Position numbers and translations under genes: made by a program. Below the pieces are notes generated by a model. The model saw nothing but the letters and a program-made list of their open reading frames with translations, did no database searches and had not been told where the DNA came from. Positions 8,580 to 18,700 of a stretch of DNA of 64,000 nucleotides are shown here, in pieces. Source of the DNA: CAVSUB01 sp963730995 (GTDB taxonomy: Bacteria; Acidobacteriota; Vicinamibacteria; Vicinamibacterales; 2-12-FULL-66-21); the NCBI GenBank assembly GCA_963730995.1, contig CAVSUB010000005.1, positions 158,179 to 222,178 of the forward strand, in the 5' to 3' direction. Position 1 is the first letter of the stretch. The number at the start of each line of letters is the position of its first letter.

Positions 8580-11372
8580 ATGGCCAAGATTTCAACTACT
8601 GCAACCAGGATCGACCACTTCTTCTCGGCGGTTGCGGCGCGCCTCGACCTCTGGCGTGACCTGAGCCGGACGGCGCAGGCCTGGGGCACCAATTCGGCGA
8701 GCCGCAGCGATGCAGGCTTGCAGGCCGCGTGCAACGAAGCGCTCACCGCGCTGTTGCCCATGGAGGCCTTCCAAGCCTACCCGGGCGGGCGCATTCTCAA
8801 CGCCATCGAGGAGCGCGTGGCCGCCGGGGACGCGCTGGGCACGGCGCGGCTGGTGCAGCGCGTCTCGTCGGCGCTCATGTCGCGGAGCTACCGCAGCGAC
8901 GCAGGGGAGTGGGAATCGGACGACGACGCGCAGGCTGCGGAACGCGCGATGCCGACCGCACACGGAGAGTCGACGGGGCGGCCCTACTTCGAGGTGTTGT
9001 TCGTGACGCCCACGCCATCCTCACGCTGGCCTGCACATGCGCAGCAGATCCGGAAGCTGAGGCGGCCACTGGACGAATTCGTCTACGAGCCGGTGTTCGT
9101 CGGCTCGTTCGAGGATGCCGCCCTCGCCACGATTCTCAACACCAATCTCGAGTCGGTGGTGATCTACGACGGCTTTTCCTACGAGTCGTCGCGCGACGTT
9201 CCGTTGCTGAAGGAGGTCCTGGCATCGCGGCTGCCGCTCGGCGCCAAGGAGCGCGCGGCTGGCGACCTCGGGCTGTTGCTGGCTAAAACCTTGAAGCGCT
9301 TCCGGCCTGAGCTCGACATCATCCTGCTCGCCGACAAGAAGCCCGACGCGATGATCTCGGACCCGGACGCCGCGGGGATCCGCCGCGTTTTCTACGAAGT
9401 GGAGGAGCCGCTCGAGATCCACCTCTCGATTCTGTCGGGCGTAGCCGAGCGCAACGTCACGCCATTCTTCGACAACCTGAAGAAATACGCGCAGAAGCCG
9501 GTCGGCACTTTCCACGCGTTGCCGGTCGCGCGCGGCAAGTCGATCTTCAAGTCGGACTGGATCCGCGACATGGGGGAGTTCTACGGGGCCAACCTGTTCC
9601 TCGCGGAGTCGTCCGCGACCTCAGGCGGGCTGGACAGCCTGCTCGAACCGACGGGCAACATCAAGAAGGCGCAGGATGCCGCGGCGCGCGCCTTCGGCGC
9701 CGATCGGGTGTTCTTCGTGACCAACGGCACCTCGACCTCGAACAAGATGGTGCACCAGGCGCTGCTGAAGCCGGGCGACATCGTGATCGCCGACCGCAAC
9801 TGTCACAAGTCGCACCACTACGGCATGGTGTTGGCTGGAGCCCAACCTTACTACGTCGAGGCCTTCCCGATGGTGGCGTACTCGATGTACGGCGCGGTGC
9901 CGATACGAAGCCTCAAAAAGGCGTTGCTCGACCTCAAGTCGGCGGGCCGGCTCGACAAAGTGAAGACCGTCACGCTGACCAACTGCACCTTCGACGGTCA
10001 CGTCTACGACGTGCGCCGCGTGATGGAGGAGTGCCTCGCGATCAAGTCCGATTTGATCTTCCTCTGGGACGAGGCCTGGTTCGGCTTCGCCCGCTTCTCC
10101 CCGCTCTACCGCCCGCGCACCGCGATGGGCGCCCGCGCGGATTTGAAGGAAGCCTTCGCCGATCCCGCGTACCTGGAGCGTTACCTTGCGCAGGAGAAGG
10201 CGCTCGGCGCGGACCTCGATCCCAAGGACTCACGCGTGCTCGACACCCGGCTCATACCGGATCCACGCAAGGCCAAACTGCGCATCTACCAGACCAACTC
10301 GACGCACAAGTCGATGTCAGCGCTGCGACAGGGGTCGATGGTCCTGGTCGCCGACGACGAGTACCACCTGCACGAGCAGGCCTTCAAGGAAGCCGTCTTC
10401 ACGCACGCGTCGACGTCTCCCAACCAGCAGCTGATCGCGTCGCTCGACATCGCGCGCCGGCAGATGGAGCTGGAGGGTTACGGGCTGGTCATGCAGGCTA
10501 TCCAGCTCGCGATCGAAATTCGCCGCGCGGTGAACAAGCACCCTCTCGTGTCCAAGTACTTCCGGGTCCTAGACGTCGAAGACATGGTGCCCGCCGAGTT
10601 CCGGCAATCCGGCCTCAAGAGCTACATCGGCGACGGCGTCACGTGGGCAGATGCGGCTCGCGCATTCCGCGAGGACGAGTTCATCCTGGACCCGACACGG
10701 CTCTCGCTTCTGTGCGGAACCGCAGGCTACGACGGCACACAGTTCAAGAATCTGCTCGCAGCCGAGTATGAGATTCAACTCAACAAGACGTCGCGCAACT
10801 CGATCCTGCTGCAGACCAACATCAACAACACGCGCAGCGACGTGGCGAATCTGCTCAAGGTGCTCGTCGAGATCTCGAAGGAGATCGAGGGGCGTCTCAA
10901 GAGTGGCGGCGAGGAGGCGCGGAAGGCCTTCGCGGCTCGGGTGAAGTCGCTGGTGGAAGACGTCCCCAACCTGCCCAACTTCAGCCACTTTCACAACCGT
11001 TTCCGCGACGAGCCGCAGGGCAAGACGCTCGAAGGCGACATGCGTAGTGCGTTCTACATGGCCTACGACGAGGCAGGATGCGAGCACCTGAAGCTGATGA
11101 GTCCCGAGATCGACAAGCGGCTCGCATCCGGGCCGCCGCTGGTCTCCGCCCACTTCGTGATCCCCTACCCCCCCGGCTTCCCGATCATGGTGCCCGGTCA
11201 GGTGATCAAGGCCGACACCATCGAGTTCATGCGCAAGCTTGACGTGAAAGAGATCCACGGCTACGACGCCAATCTGGGGCTCAAGCTGATCAGCCCGGCC
11301 GTGCTCCAGGAATCCTCCAAGCCGGAGGAGCGCGTGAAGGTGAAGGCGGCGGCCGCAGGGGCCAAGAGCTAG
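8580..11372 (+). CDS. Very large PLP-dependent Orn/Lys/Arg decarboxylase
   Basis: Acid-stress-type class I basic amino-acid decarboxylase (fold-type I PLP enzyme), 930 residues against roughly 710-760 for AdiA, LdcI or SpeC. ATG 8580 was chosen for the caggag ribosome site 7 bp upstream. The N-terminal ~300 residues are long and divergent, with a receiver-like wing region (YFEVLFVTPTP...). The PLP core has FFVTNGTSTSNKMV, DRNCHKSHHYG, the Asp loop LIFLWDEAWFGF, and the Schiff-base Lys in TNSTHKSMSALRQG. The C-terminal part has GYDGTQF and the HGYDANLG end. It cannot be assigned to arginine, lysine or ornithine by eye. aspT and aspD follow on the same strand, suggesting a decarboxylation-based proton sink. 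Confidence 0.88.
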   Translation: MAKISTTATRIDHFFSAVAARLDLWRDLSRTAQAWGTNSASRSDAGLQAACNEALTALLPMEAFQAYPGGRILNAIEERVAAGDALGTARLVQRVSSALMSRSYRSDAGEWESDDDAQAAERAMPTAHGESTGRPYFEVLFVTPTPSSRWPAHAQQIRKLRRPLDEFVYEPVFVGSFEDAALATILNTNLESVVIYDGFSYESSRDVPLLKEVLASRLPLGAKERAAGDLGLLLAKTLKRFRPELDIILLADKKPDAMISDPDAAGIRRVFYEVEEPLEIHLSILSGVAERNVTPFFDNLKKYAQKPVGTFHALPVARGKSIFKSDWIRDMGEFYGANLFLAESSATSGGLDSLLEPTGNIKKAQDAAARAFGADRVFFVTNGTSTSNKMVHQALLKPGDIVIADRNCHKSHHYGMVLAGAQPYYVEAFPMVAYSMYGAVPIRSLKKALLDLKSAGRLDKVKTVTLTNCTFDGHVYDVRRVMEECLAIKSDLIFLWDEAWFGFARFSPLYRPRTAMGARADLKEAFADPAYLERYLAQEKALGADLDPKDSRVLDTRLIPDPRKAKLRIYQTNSTHKSMSALRQGSMVLVADDEYHLHEQAFKEAVFTHASTSPNQQLIASLDIARRQMELEGYGLVMQAIQLAIEIRRAVNKHPLVSKYFRVLDVEDMVPAEFRQSGLKSYIGDGVTWADAARAFREDEFILDPTRLSLLCGTAGYDGTQFKNLLAAEYEIQLNKTSRNSILLQTNINNTRSDVANLLKVLVEISKEIEGRLKSGGEEARKAFAARVKSLVEDVPNLPNFSHFHNRFRDEPQGKTLEGDMRSAFYMAYDEAGCEHLKLMSPEIDKRLASGPPLVSAHFVIPYPPGFPIMVPGQVIKADTIEFMRKLDVKEIHGYDANLGLKLISPAVLQESSKPEERVKVKAAAAGAKS

Positions 11373-11425
11373 TGTCGGCAACCAACAACCAGTGCGCCTG
11401 ACACCTGGCAAACGGAGCTCACATC

Positions 11426-13119
11426 ATGATTGATTGGTTTTTCGCGACGCTGAAGCAATACCCTGAGATCGCGATCTTCCTCACACTTGCCATCGGCTAC
11501 TACTTTGGCAAGTTCACCTTCAAGGGCATCGGCCTGGGATCGGTCACTGCGACCCTCCTGGCCGGCGTCCTGATCGGACAGATCGGGATCACGATCAACC
11601 AGCCGCTCAAGGCGACCGTGTTCCTGATGTTCCTGTTCGCCGTCGGCTACGGCGTCGGGCCGCAGTTCGTTCGCGGCGTCGCCAGGGACGGCGTACCGCA
11701 GGCGCTCTTCTCGGCCGTTCAGTGCCTGTTCAGCCTCCTGGTCCCGGTGGGGATCGCGAAGGCTGGCGGGCTACGATCTCGGCTATGCGGCCGGGCTCTA
11801 CTCGGGGTCGCAGACGATCTCCGCCGCGATGGGCCTGTCGACCGACGCCATCAATCGGGCGGGCCTGGCCGCCGATCAGGCCAAGGCCCTGATCGATTCG
11901 ATGCCCATCGCCTACGCCGTGACCTACATGTTCGGCACCATGGGCTCGGCGGTCGTGATCGCCGTCCTCGGCCCGAAGCTCCTCGGCATCAACCTCGAGG
12001 CCGCGTGCAAGGACTACGAGCAGAAGCAAGGCGGCGTCAAGGAACTGGGCGGCCCCGGCTCGGCCTGGCGGCGCTGGGAAGTCCGGGCGTTTCGCGTGGC
12101 GCCGGGCGGCAGGGCCGTGGGCCTGCGCGTCGTCGAAGCCGAGGCGCTCGTCCCCGACGCCCGCCTCTTTGTCCTGCGCATCCGTCGCAACGGGAAGATC
12201 GAGGAGGCGGGCGCGGACACCGTGCTGCATGAAGGCGACGTCGTGGCGGTCGCGGGCGCTCGCGATGTGCTGGTGAAGGTGCTCGGGGAGCAGGCCACCG
12301 AGGTCGAAGATCCGGAGTTGCTGGCAGTGCCGGTGGAGGGCGTCGACGTCCTCGTGACCAACAAGGCGGTCGACGGCAAGACGCTGGTCGATCTGGCCCA
12401 GATGCCGGCGATGCGTGGCGTCTTCCTGCGGAAGATCACGCGCGGCGCCACCGCAACCAACATCCCGATCCTGCCGACCACCACGGTCCAGCTCGGTGAC
12501 CTGCTGACGATCGTCGGCCGCACGCAGGACACCAACACGGCCATCAAGCAGCTCGGCGTCGCCGATCGCGCGACCGACGTCACCGACATGGCGTTCGTTG
12601 GCATTGTTCGTCGCGATCGGCGCCCTGTTCGGCGCGCTGGTCCTCAACATCAGCGGCGTGCCGCTGACACTGTCCACGGCCGGCGGCGCGCTCGTCGCAG
12701 GAATCATCGGCGGATGGCTGCGGTCCGTTCGTCCGAGCTTCGGCCGCGTCCCGACGCCCACGATCTGGTTCATGAACTCGGTCGGCCTCAACATCTTCAT
12801 CGCCATCGTCGGCATCTCCGCCGGCCCGGGCTTCGTGAACGGCTTGAAGACGCAGGGTGTCGGCCTGTTCCTGTGGGGCGCGCTCGCCACGACGCTACCC
12901 CTCGTGCTCGGGATGTTCGTCGCCAAGTACCTGTTCCGCTTCCATGACGCGCTCACGCTCGGCATCGTCTCGGGCGCGCGCACGACGACGGCCTCGCTCG
13001 GACTGGTCTGCGATCAGGCCAAGAGTCAGGTGCCGGCGCTCGGCTACACCGTGACCTACGCCGTCGGCAACACGCTGCTGACGATCTGGGGCATGGTCTT
13101 GATCATCTTGTTGTCGTGA
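11426..13119 (+). CDS. aspT: Aspartate:alanine antiporter AspT-like (two frameshifts)
   Basis: Inner-membrane electrogenic exchanger of the AAE family: aspartate in, alanine out, generating a proton-motive force when paired with AspD (family knowledge). About 564 residues after removing one base near 11765-11770 and one near 12600-12601. Layout: N-terminal membrane half (FTFKGIGLGSVTATLLAGVLIGQIG, KATVFLMFLFAVGYGVGPQF, GYDLGYAAGLYSGSQTISAA), two central TrkA_C-type cytoplasmic domains (~215-385), then the C-terminal membrane half (GVPLTLSTAGGALVAGIIGG, GARTTTASLGLVCDQ). The ATG at 11426 has ggagc upstream. It is followed after 36 bp by aspD. Frameshifts are probably sequence errors because both halves are fully conserved. 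Confidence 0.85.
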
Positions 13120-13139
13120 GGCACAGGTTCCGGTGCCTC
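13118..13139 (+). terminator. Small intercistronic hairpin between aspT and aspD
   Basis: Perfect 7-bp stem gaggcac/gtgcctc (13118-13124 with 13133-13139), 8-nt loop, overlapping the aspT stop codon. No T-tract follows, so it is more likely an mRNA-processing or attenuating hairpin than a full terminator. Function inferred only from position. Confidence 0.3.
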
Positions 13140-13155
13140 GGTTAAGGAGAAATCA

Positions 13156-14818
13156 ATGGGCGATTTGACAGTCACAAAATACTCAGAGTACGAGAAGTTG
13201 GGCCCGTTCGAGATCAAGGACTTCCTCGCCAAGGTGGCGATCGAAGTCCGCGCAGGAATCGTCGCTCTCACCTACCTGAATGCCGGCCGCGGCAACCCGA
13301 ACTGGGTCGCCACCGAGCCGCGCGAGGCGTTCTTCCTGCTCGGGCAGTTCGCCGTCACCGAGAGCAAGCGCGTGCTCGACCTGCCGCCTGGCGTGGGCGG
13401 CATGCCCAAGGCATCGGGCATTGCCGGCCGGCTCGAGGCATGGCTTGACGAAGCACGAGGACATGCCGGGCGCGCCCTTCCTGCAGCGGATGGTGCCGTG
13501 GGCAGTGAAGAAGTTCGCCTTCGACCCGGACAAGTTCGTGCACGAGCTGGTGGATTCCATCATCGGCGATCACTACCCCGTGCCGGACCGGATGCTGGTG
13601 CACAACGAACAGATCGTGCACGAGTACCTGCGAGTGGGCGATGTGCGGGAGTCCGCACCCGAAGGGCAAGTTCAAGATCTACGCGGTCGAGGGCGGCACC
13701 GCCGCCATGTGCTACATCTTCAAGTCGCTCAAGGCCAACCGCATTCTCAATCAAGGCGACACGATCGCGATGGGCGTGCCGATCTTCACGCCGTACCTCG
13801 AGATGGCGCACCTGGAGGACTACGATCTCCATTTCGTCGAGGTGCACGCGAAGCAGGAGAAGCAGTTTCAGTATCCGGATGAGGAGCTCGACAAGCTCCT
13901 CGATCCGAAGATCAAGGCGTTCTTCGTCGTCAACCCGGGCAACCCGTACGCGGTGGCGATGTCAGCGCCGACACGATCAAGAAGATCGGCGCCGTGCTCA
14001 AGAAGCGGCCGGATCTGATCCTGCTGACCGACGACGTCTACGGCACCTTCGTGCCGGGCTTCCGCTCGCTGATGGGAGAGTTCCCGAAGAACACCATCGG
14101 CGTCTACTCGTACAGCAAGTACTTCGGCTGCACCGGCTGGCGCCTCGGAACGATCGCCGTCCACGAGGACAACATCTTCGACGAGATGATCGCCGCGCAT
14201 CCCGAGCCGATCAAGAAGCTGCTGGACAAGCGCTACGGCGGGCTCACGCTCGAGCCGCGCAAGTTCGCCTTCATCGACCGCATCGTCGCCGACAGCCGCG
14301 ACATCGCGCTGAATCACACGGCGGGCCTGTCGCTGCCGCAGCAGGTGATGATGACGATGTTCTCGCTGGCCGAGCTGATGGACACCAAGAAGGACTATCA
14401 GAAAGCCTGCATCGGCATCGTCAAGAAGCGGGTCGAGGCGACGATCGAGGGGTTGGGCATCGAGGTCGGCCCGAACGACCACTTCGACTACTACTACGGC
14501 CTGATCGACTTCGAGTTCTTTGCCCGCAAGTACCTGGGCGAAGACATCGTCACGTGGATGAAGGCCAACGTGCATCCGCTCGACATCGTGTTCCGCCTGG
14601 CCGAGGACCACGGCATCGTGCTGCTCAACGGCAGCGGCTTTGCGGCGCCGGACTGGTCGGTGCGCATCTCGTTCGCCAACCTCGACGATCACGTCTACGA
14701 CGACATCGGCCGGGCACTTCGCGCCATTGCGCGCGGCTACCGCCAGGCGTATGAGGCCTCCCTGGCCAAGGGCGGCCCGCCTACACCTGCCAAGAAGCAG
14801 CCGGCCCTGACACGCTAG
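13156..14818 (+). CDS. aspD: Aspartate 4-decarboxylase / aspartate aminotransferase AspD (three frameshifts)
   Basis: PLP enzyme that beta-decarboxylates aspartate to alanine and CO2, also with aminotransferase activity in characterised members. About 553 residues after correcting shifts near 13445, 13636 and 13951-13971. The start has aaggag at 13145-13150. Family motifs: LNAGRGNPNWVATEPREAFF near the N-terminus, DRMLVHNEQIVHEYL, FAVEGGTAAMCYIF-like (here YAVEGGTAAMCYIF), VNPGNPYAVAM, LTDDVYGTFVPGF, and the PLP lysine in YSYSKYFGCTGWRLG. It sits between two aspT-like antiporters on the same strand. Together they would consume a cytoplasmic proton per aspartate and create membrane potential. 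The third shift is net -1 (or +2), the others +1. Confidence 0.87.
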
Positions 14819-14940
14819 TACTCCCACGGAACGGGCGTTGTGGTCCGGCTGTCCGGCCACTTCGCCCTGGCTCCGTCGCAGAGAGGGCGTGTTCGAAGCG
14901 GACGTGACTACGGACCTCGGTCCGAGATTGGTATGACGAC

Positions 14941-16609
14941 ATGCTGAGCGCGCTTCGAAGCCACCCGGAACTGGCAGTCTTTCTGACTCTCGCCGCGGGG
15001 TTCGTGATTGGGCGAATCCGGATAGGGTCATTCAAACTCGGGAACGTCGTGGGCACCCTCATCGCGGGCGTGCTCATCGGACAGCTCAACATCAAGGTCG
15101 ATCCCACCGTCAAGGCGGTCTTCTTCTCGCTCTTCCTGTTTGCGACGGGCTACAAGGTCGGGCCTCAATTCTTTCGCGGCTTGAAGAAGAGTGCGGTGAG
15201 CCAGGTCGCGCTGACGCTGGTGTTCTGTGTGACGAGTCTCGTGACGACGGTCGTGGCGGCGCGAGTGCTTGGCTACGACAGCGGAACGGCCGCAGGCCTC
15301 ATGGCCGGGGCGTTCACCGAATCGACCGTCATCGGTACCGCGAGCGACACGATCGACCGGCTCGAGATCCCAGAGGCCGAGAAGACGAGGCTGAAGAACA
15401 ACATCCCCGTCGCCTACGCGGTCAGCTTACCTGGTGGGCACAGGATTCGTCGTCTGGTTTCTGTCGGCTGGGGCGCCGCGGCTGTTTCGAGTCGATCTGA
15501 AGGCAGAGAGCCGGAAACTGGCGAGCCAGGTGGCGTCGGAGGACCAATCCTCAGACCATGCTCACATGGCATACAAGGAATGGAGCATCCGGGCGTATCG
15601 CCTTGACGATGCCGCGGCGGGCCGCACAGTCGCGGATTTCGAGCGCTTCGAGGCGTCCGAGCGCGTGTTCATCGAACGCATCCGGCGAGGCGCAGAGCTC
15701 ATGGATGCCACGCCGGAGACCATTCTGCGAAGCGGCGACGTCGTCGCCATCGCAGCCCGGCGGAGAGTGCTGCTCGGCGGAAAGCTGCCGCTTCGAGAGG
15801 AACTCGAGGACCCCGCGCTGCTCGACTTTCCGATGGCGACCTTCGACGTGGTGGTGACGAAGCGAGACGTGGCGGAGCGACCACTCTCAGCCCTGGCCCT
15901 TCAGCACGGGCGCGGCGTCGCCCTTGGGAAATTGATCCGCGGCGGCGAGGAAATTCCTTTCGGTCCCGAGACGATCATCAACCGGGGAGACCTTCTCCGG
16001 CTCACCGGCGCCGTGCGGGACGTGGAGCGCGTCGGAAAGGCGTTCGGCTACGTCGAGCGTCCATCGAGTGAGTCGGACGTTGTATTCCTCGGCCTTGGCA
16101 TTGTCGTCGGCGGTCTCGTTGGGCTCTTGACGCTCACGGTCGGCGGGCTTCCCCTCACGCTCACGACGAGCGGAGGTGCGCTCATCATGGGTCTCGTCTT
16201 TGGCTGGCTGCGCTCGGTGTATCCGACGTTCGGCAGAATCCCCGAACCGGCCCTCTGGATCTTCGATACTGTCGGTCTCGCCGTCTTCATCGGCATCGTC
16301 GGATTGACTGCCGGTCCTACGTTCGTTAGCGGACTGCGCCAGACAGGGCCGAGCCTGCTGGTCGTCGGGTTCATCGTCGCGGCCATGCCACACATCGTGG
16401 CGCTGCTGTTCGGACGCCACGTCCTGAAGATGAACCCGGTGATCCTGTTCGGCGCCTGCGCCGGGGCGGGAACCGTCACGGCGGCCCTGCGCGCGATCCA
16501 GGACGAAGCACAGAGCAAGCTCCCGGTTCTCGGATACACCGTGCCCTACGCGATCGGGAACATCCTTCTGACGGCCTGGGGTCCTGTCATCGTCGTCCTC
16601 ACGAGGTAA
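14941..16609 (+). CDS. Second AspT-like aspartate:alanine antiporter paralogue (one frameshift)
   Basis: Same family and architecture as the AspT at 11426 but clearly diverged in sequence. About 556 residues after removing one T near 15427-15428. N-terminal membrane block (IRIGSFKLGNVVGTLIAGVL, FFSLFLFATGYKVGPQFF), central TrkA_C repeats (~200-370), and C-terminal membrane block (GLPLTLTTSGGALIMGLVFG, FGACAGAGTVTAAL). Lies 122 bp after aspD. Two explanations are open: it exchanges another substrate pair, or the two proteins form an alternative or heteromeric antiporter. The motif GARTTTASLG of the first copy is GAGTVTAALR here, so the substrate site probably differs. Confidence 0.83.
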
Positions 16610-16828
16610 GAGCCGTCGTTACGGGCTGCTGCTGACGATCTCGAAGCTCTTGACCGCCTGGCGTCTGCTGGCGGTGACGGTGCCGATTCATGCCGCGGGG
16701 CGGTCGGCGATCTTGCCACGCATGTCGTCGCGTCTGACCGGCATCCTGATGTGCGACTGTCCACGGGATTGTTCTTCGCGGTCGTCAGCCGGTTTCCCGC
16801 GCCCAGATCCGCCAAGCTGGACTGACCC

Positions 16829-17922
16829 ATGAAACAACTGCTCAAAGACATCCAGCGACAACAAACTGCTCTGGCTGTTGGCCTTCGTGCCGGTGGTGTT
16901 CGCGGCCGAACAACTCCAGCACGACGCGCATACGCTGCTCTTCGTGCTGTCCGTCCTGGCGATCGTGCCGTTGACCGTGCTGTTGAGCCTCGCCACCGTG
17001 TCCGTAGCCGCCAAGACCGGCGATGCAGTCGGTGGCCTTCTGAACGCCACGCTCGGAAACCTGGCGGAACTGGTCATTGCGCTGGCCGCCTTGCGCGCGG
17101 GGCAGTACATGCTGGTGAAGGCGTCCATTGCCGGCACGATCGTCACCAACACGTTGTTCATCCTCGGTGCGTCGTTTCTGCTGGGCGGGCTCAAGCACCA
17201 CGAGCAGGAGTACAACCGGGTCAGCGCCCGCATGCAAGCGGGACTGCTCTTCCTGGCCACGGTCGCGTTGCTGATTCCTTCGGCAATCTCGCATGTCGAC
17301 ACCGCCGGCGGTGGCGTTCAGCCACAAGTTGAGCGTGGGGCTCGCGGTGCTGCTCATCGTGAGCTACGGCCTGAGCACGCTGTTCTCACTCGTTACGCAC
17401 CGCGAGTCGTTTGGCAGCGTGCAACATGCCGAGGTCGGCGAAGCGCCGTGGCCGATTGGCGTGGCCCTGGCCACGCTCGGCGGCGTCACGGTCCTGGTCG
17501 CGCTCGTGAGCGAAATCTTCGTCGAGTCGGTGCAGCAGGCGGCGGAGGCGTTCGGAATGACCCCGGCGTTCGTGGGGTTCATCATCCTGTCGCTGGTCGG
17601 CGGCGCATCGGCGATGCCCACGGCGTTTTCAGGCGCGCGCAACGACCGGCTGGACTTGAGCGTGGGCATCGCACTTGGCAGCGCGTCTCAAATCGCGCTC
17701 TTCGTTGCGCCGGTGCTTGTGCTCGTGAGCTATGCCATCGGGCCGACGCCGATGGACCTTCAGTTCTGGCCGGGCGCCGTGGTGATGATGCTCGTCGCCG
17801 CACTGACCACCTCGATGGTCACCAACAGCGGGCGCTCGGCGTGGTTCGTGGGTGTCCTGCTGCTGATGGTCTATGCGATCTTCGCGATGACGCTTTACCT
17901 GTTGCCGCCTCGAGTGGCATGA
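16829..17922 (+). CDS. Ca2+/H+ antiporter, CAX family (two frameshifts)
   Basis: Inner-membrane cation/proton exchanger, about 364 residues after removing one base near 16863-16865 and one near 17302. Eleven or so membrane segments. CAX signature c-1 is GNLAELVIALAALRAGQ near residue 70, and the c-2-like region is ALVSEIFVESVQQA...FVGFIILSLVGGASAMP near residue 230. The segment ARNDRLDLSVGIALGSASQ is typical of the family. The next gene's ATG overlaps its stop (ATGA), so the two are coupled. In this neighbourhood it adds another proton-linked transporter. Confidence 0.85.
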
Positions 17923-18571
17923 CCATGGACTCCTCCAAGCGAGTCCTGGACCCGATTGATCGCGTCTCTGAAGTTCTCTTCGGGCTGATCATGGTCCTCA
18001 CGTTCACCGGGTCGCTCAGCGTCGCCGAGGCCGGCCGCGATGATGTTCGCACGATGCTCATCGGCGCGCTCGGGTGCAACGTGGCCTGGGGCATCATCGA
18101 TGCGATGTTGTATCTGATGGGCTGCCTCGCCGAAAAGGGCCAGGGCCTCATGACCTACCTGGCCGTGCGCAAGGCCACCGATCTGCAAAAGGCACAGCGC
18201 CTCATCGCAGACGCGTTGCCGCCGGTGGTCGCGTCGATCCTGGAGCCGGAGGAACTGGAAACGATGCGCCGACGGCTGATGCAACTACCCGAGCCGCCGG
18301 AACGCGCACGCCTGAGCAAGGACGATTGGCAAGGTTCCATCGGCGTGTTTCTCATCGTGTTCGTATCCACTTTTCCGGTGGTAATCCCGTTCATGTTCAT
18401 GCAGAACGTCGGACCGGCCCTGCGTGTGTCCAATGCCATCGCCATCGTGATGTTGTTTCTGACGGGCTACGCCTTCGGAAGATGACAGGGCGTCACCCGT
18501 GGCTTGTGGGTATTGCGATGGTTGTTCTCGGGTCCATTCTCGTTGGCATGACCATGGCACTGGGAGGATAA
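17919..18571 (+). CDS. VIT1/CCC1-like membrane transporter (one frameshift near the end)
   Basis: About 216 residues. It starts MTMDSSKRVLDP with the ATG overlapping the CAX stop. Several membrane segments flank a polar central stretch (~65-120; LQKAQRLIADALPP, LEPEELETMRRRL) like the cytosolic domain of VIT/Ccc1 iron-manganese transporters. The frame as given stops at 18485 after GYAFGR, but a conserved C-terminal helix continues in another frame to 18571 (MTGRHPWLVGIAMVVLGSIL...). That points to a net -1 (or +2) indel near 18478-18482. Substrate unknown; divalent metal export is a family-based guess. Confidence 0.65.
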
Positions 18572-18700
18572 GTCACGTGCGACTGCGACGGTGACGGCCC
18601 GCCGTGAGTGCGGGTGCGAATCACCGTAATTGGGGAGGGTCTTCCCGCACCCGCCATCCTGCAATGGCGGTCGGCTTCTTGCTCTTGCACGATCCGACTC

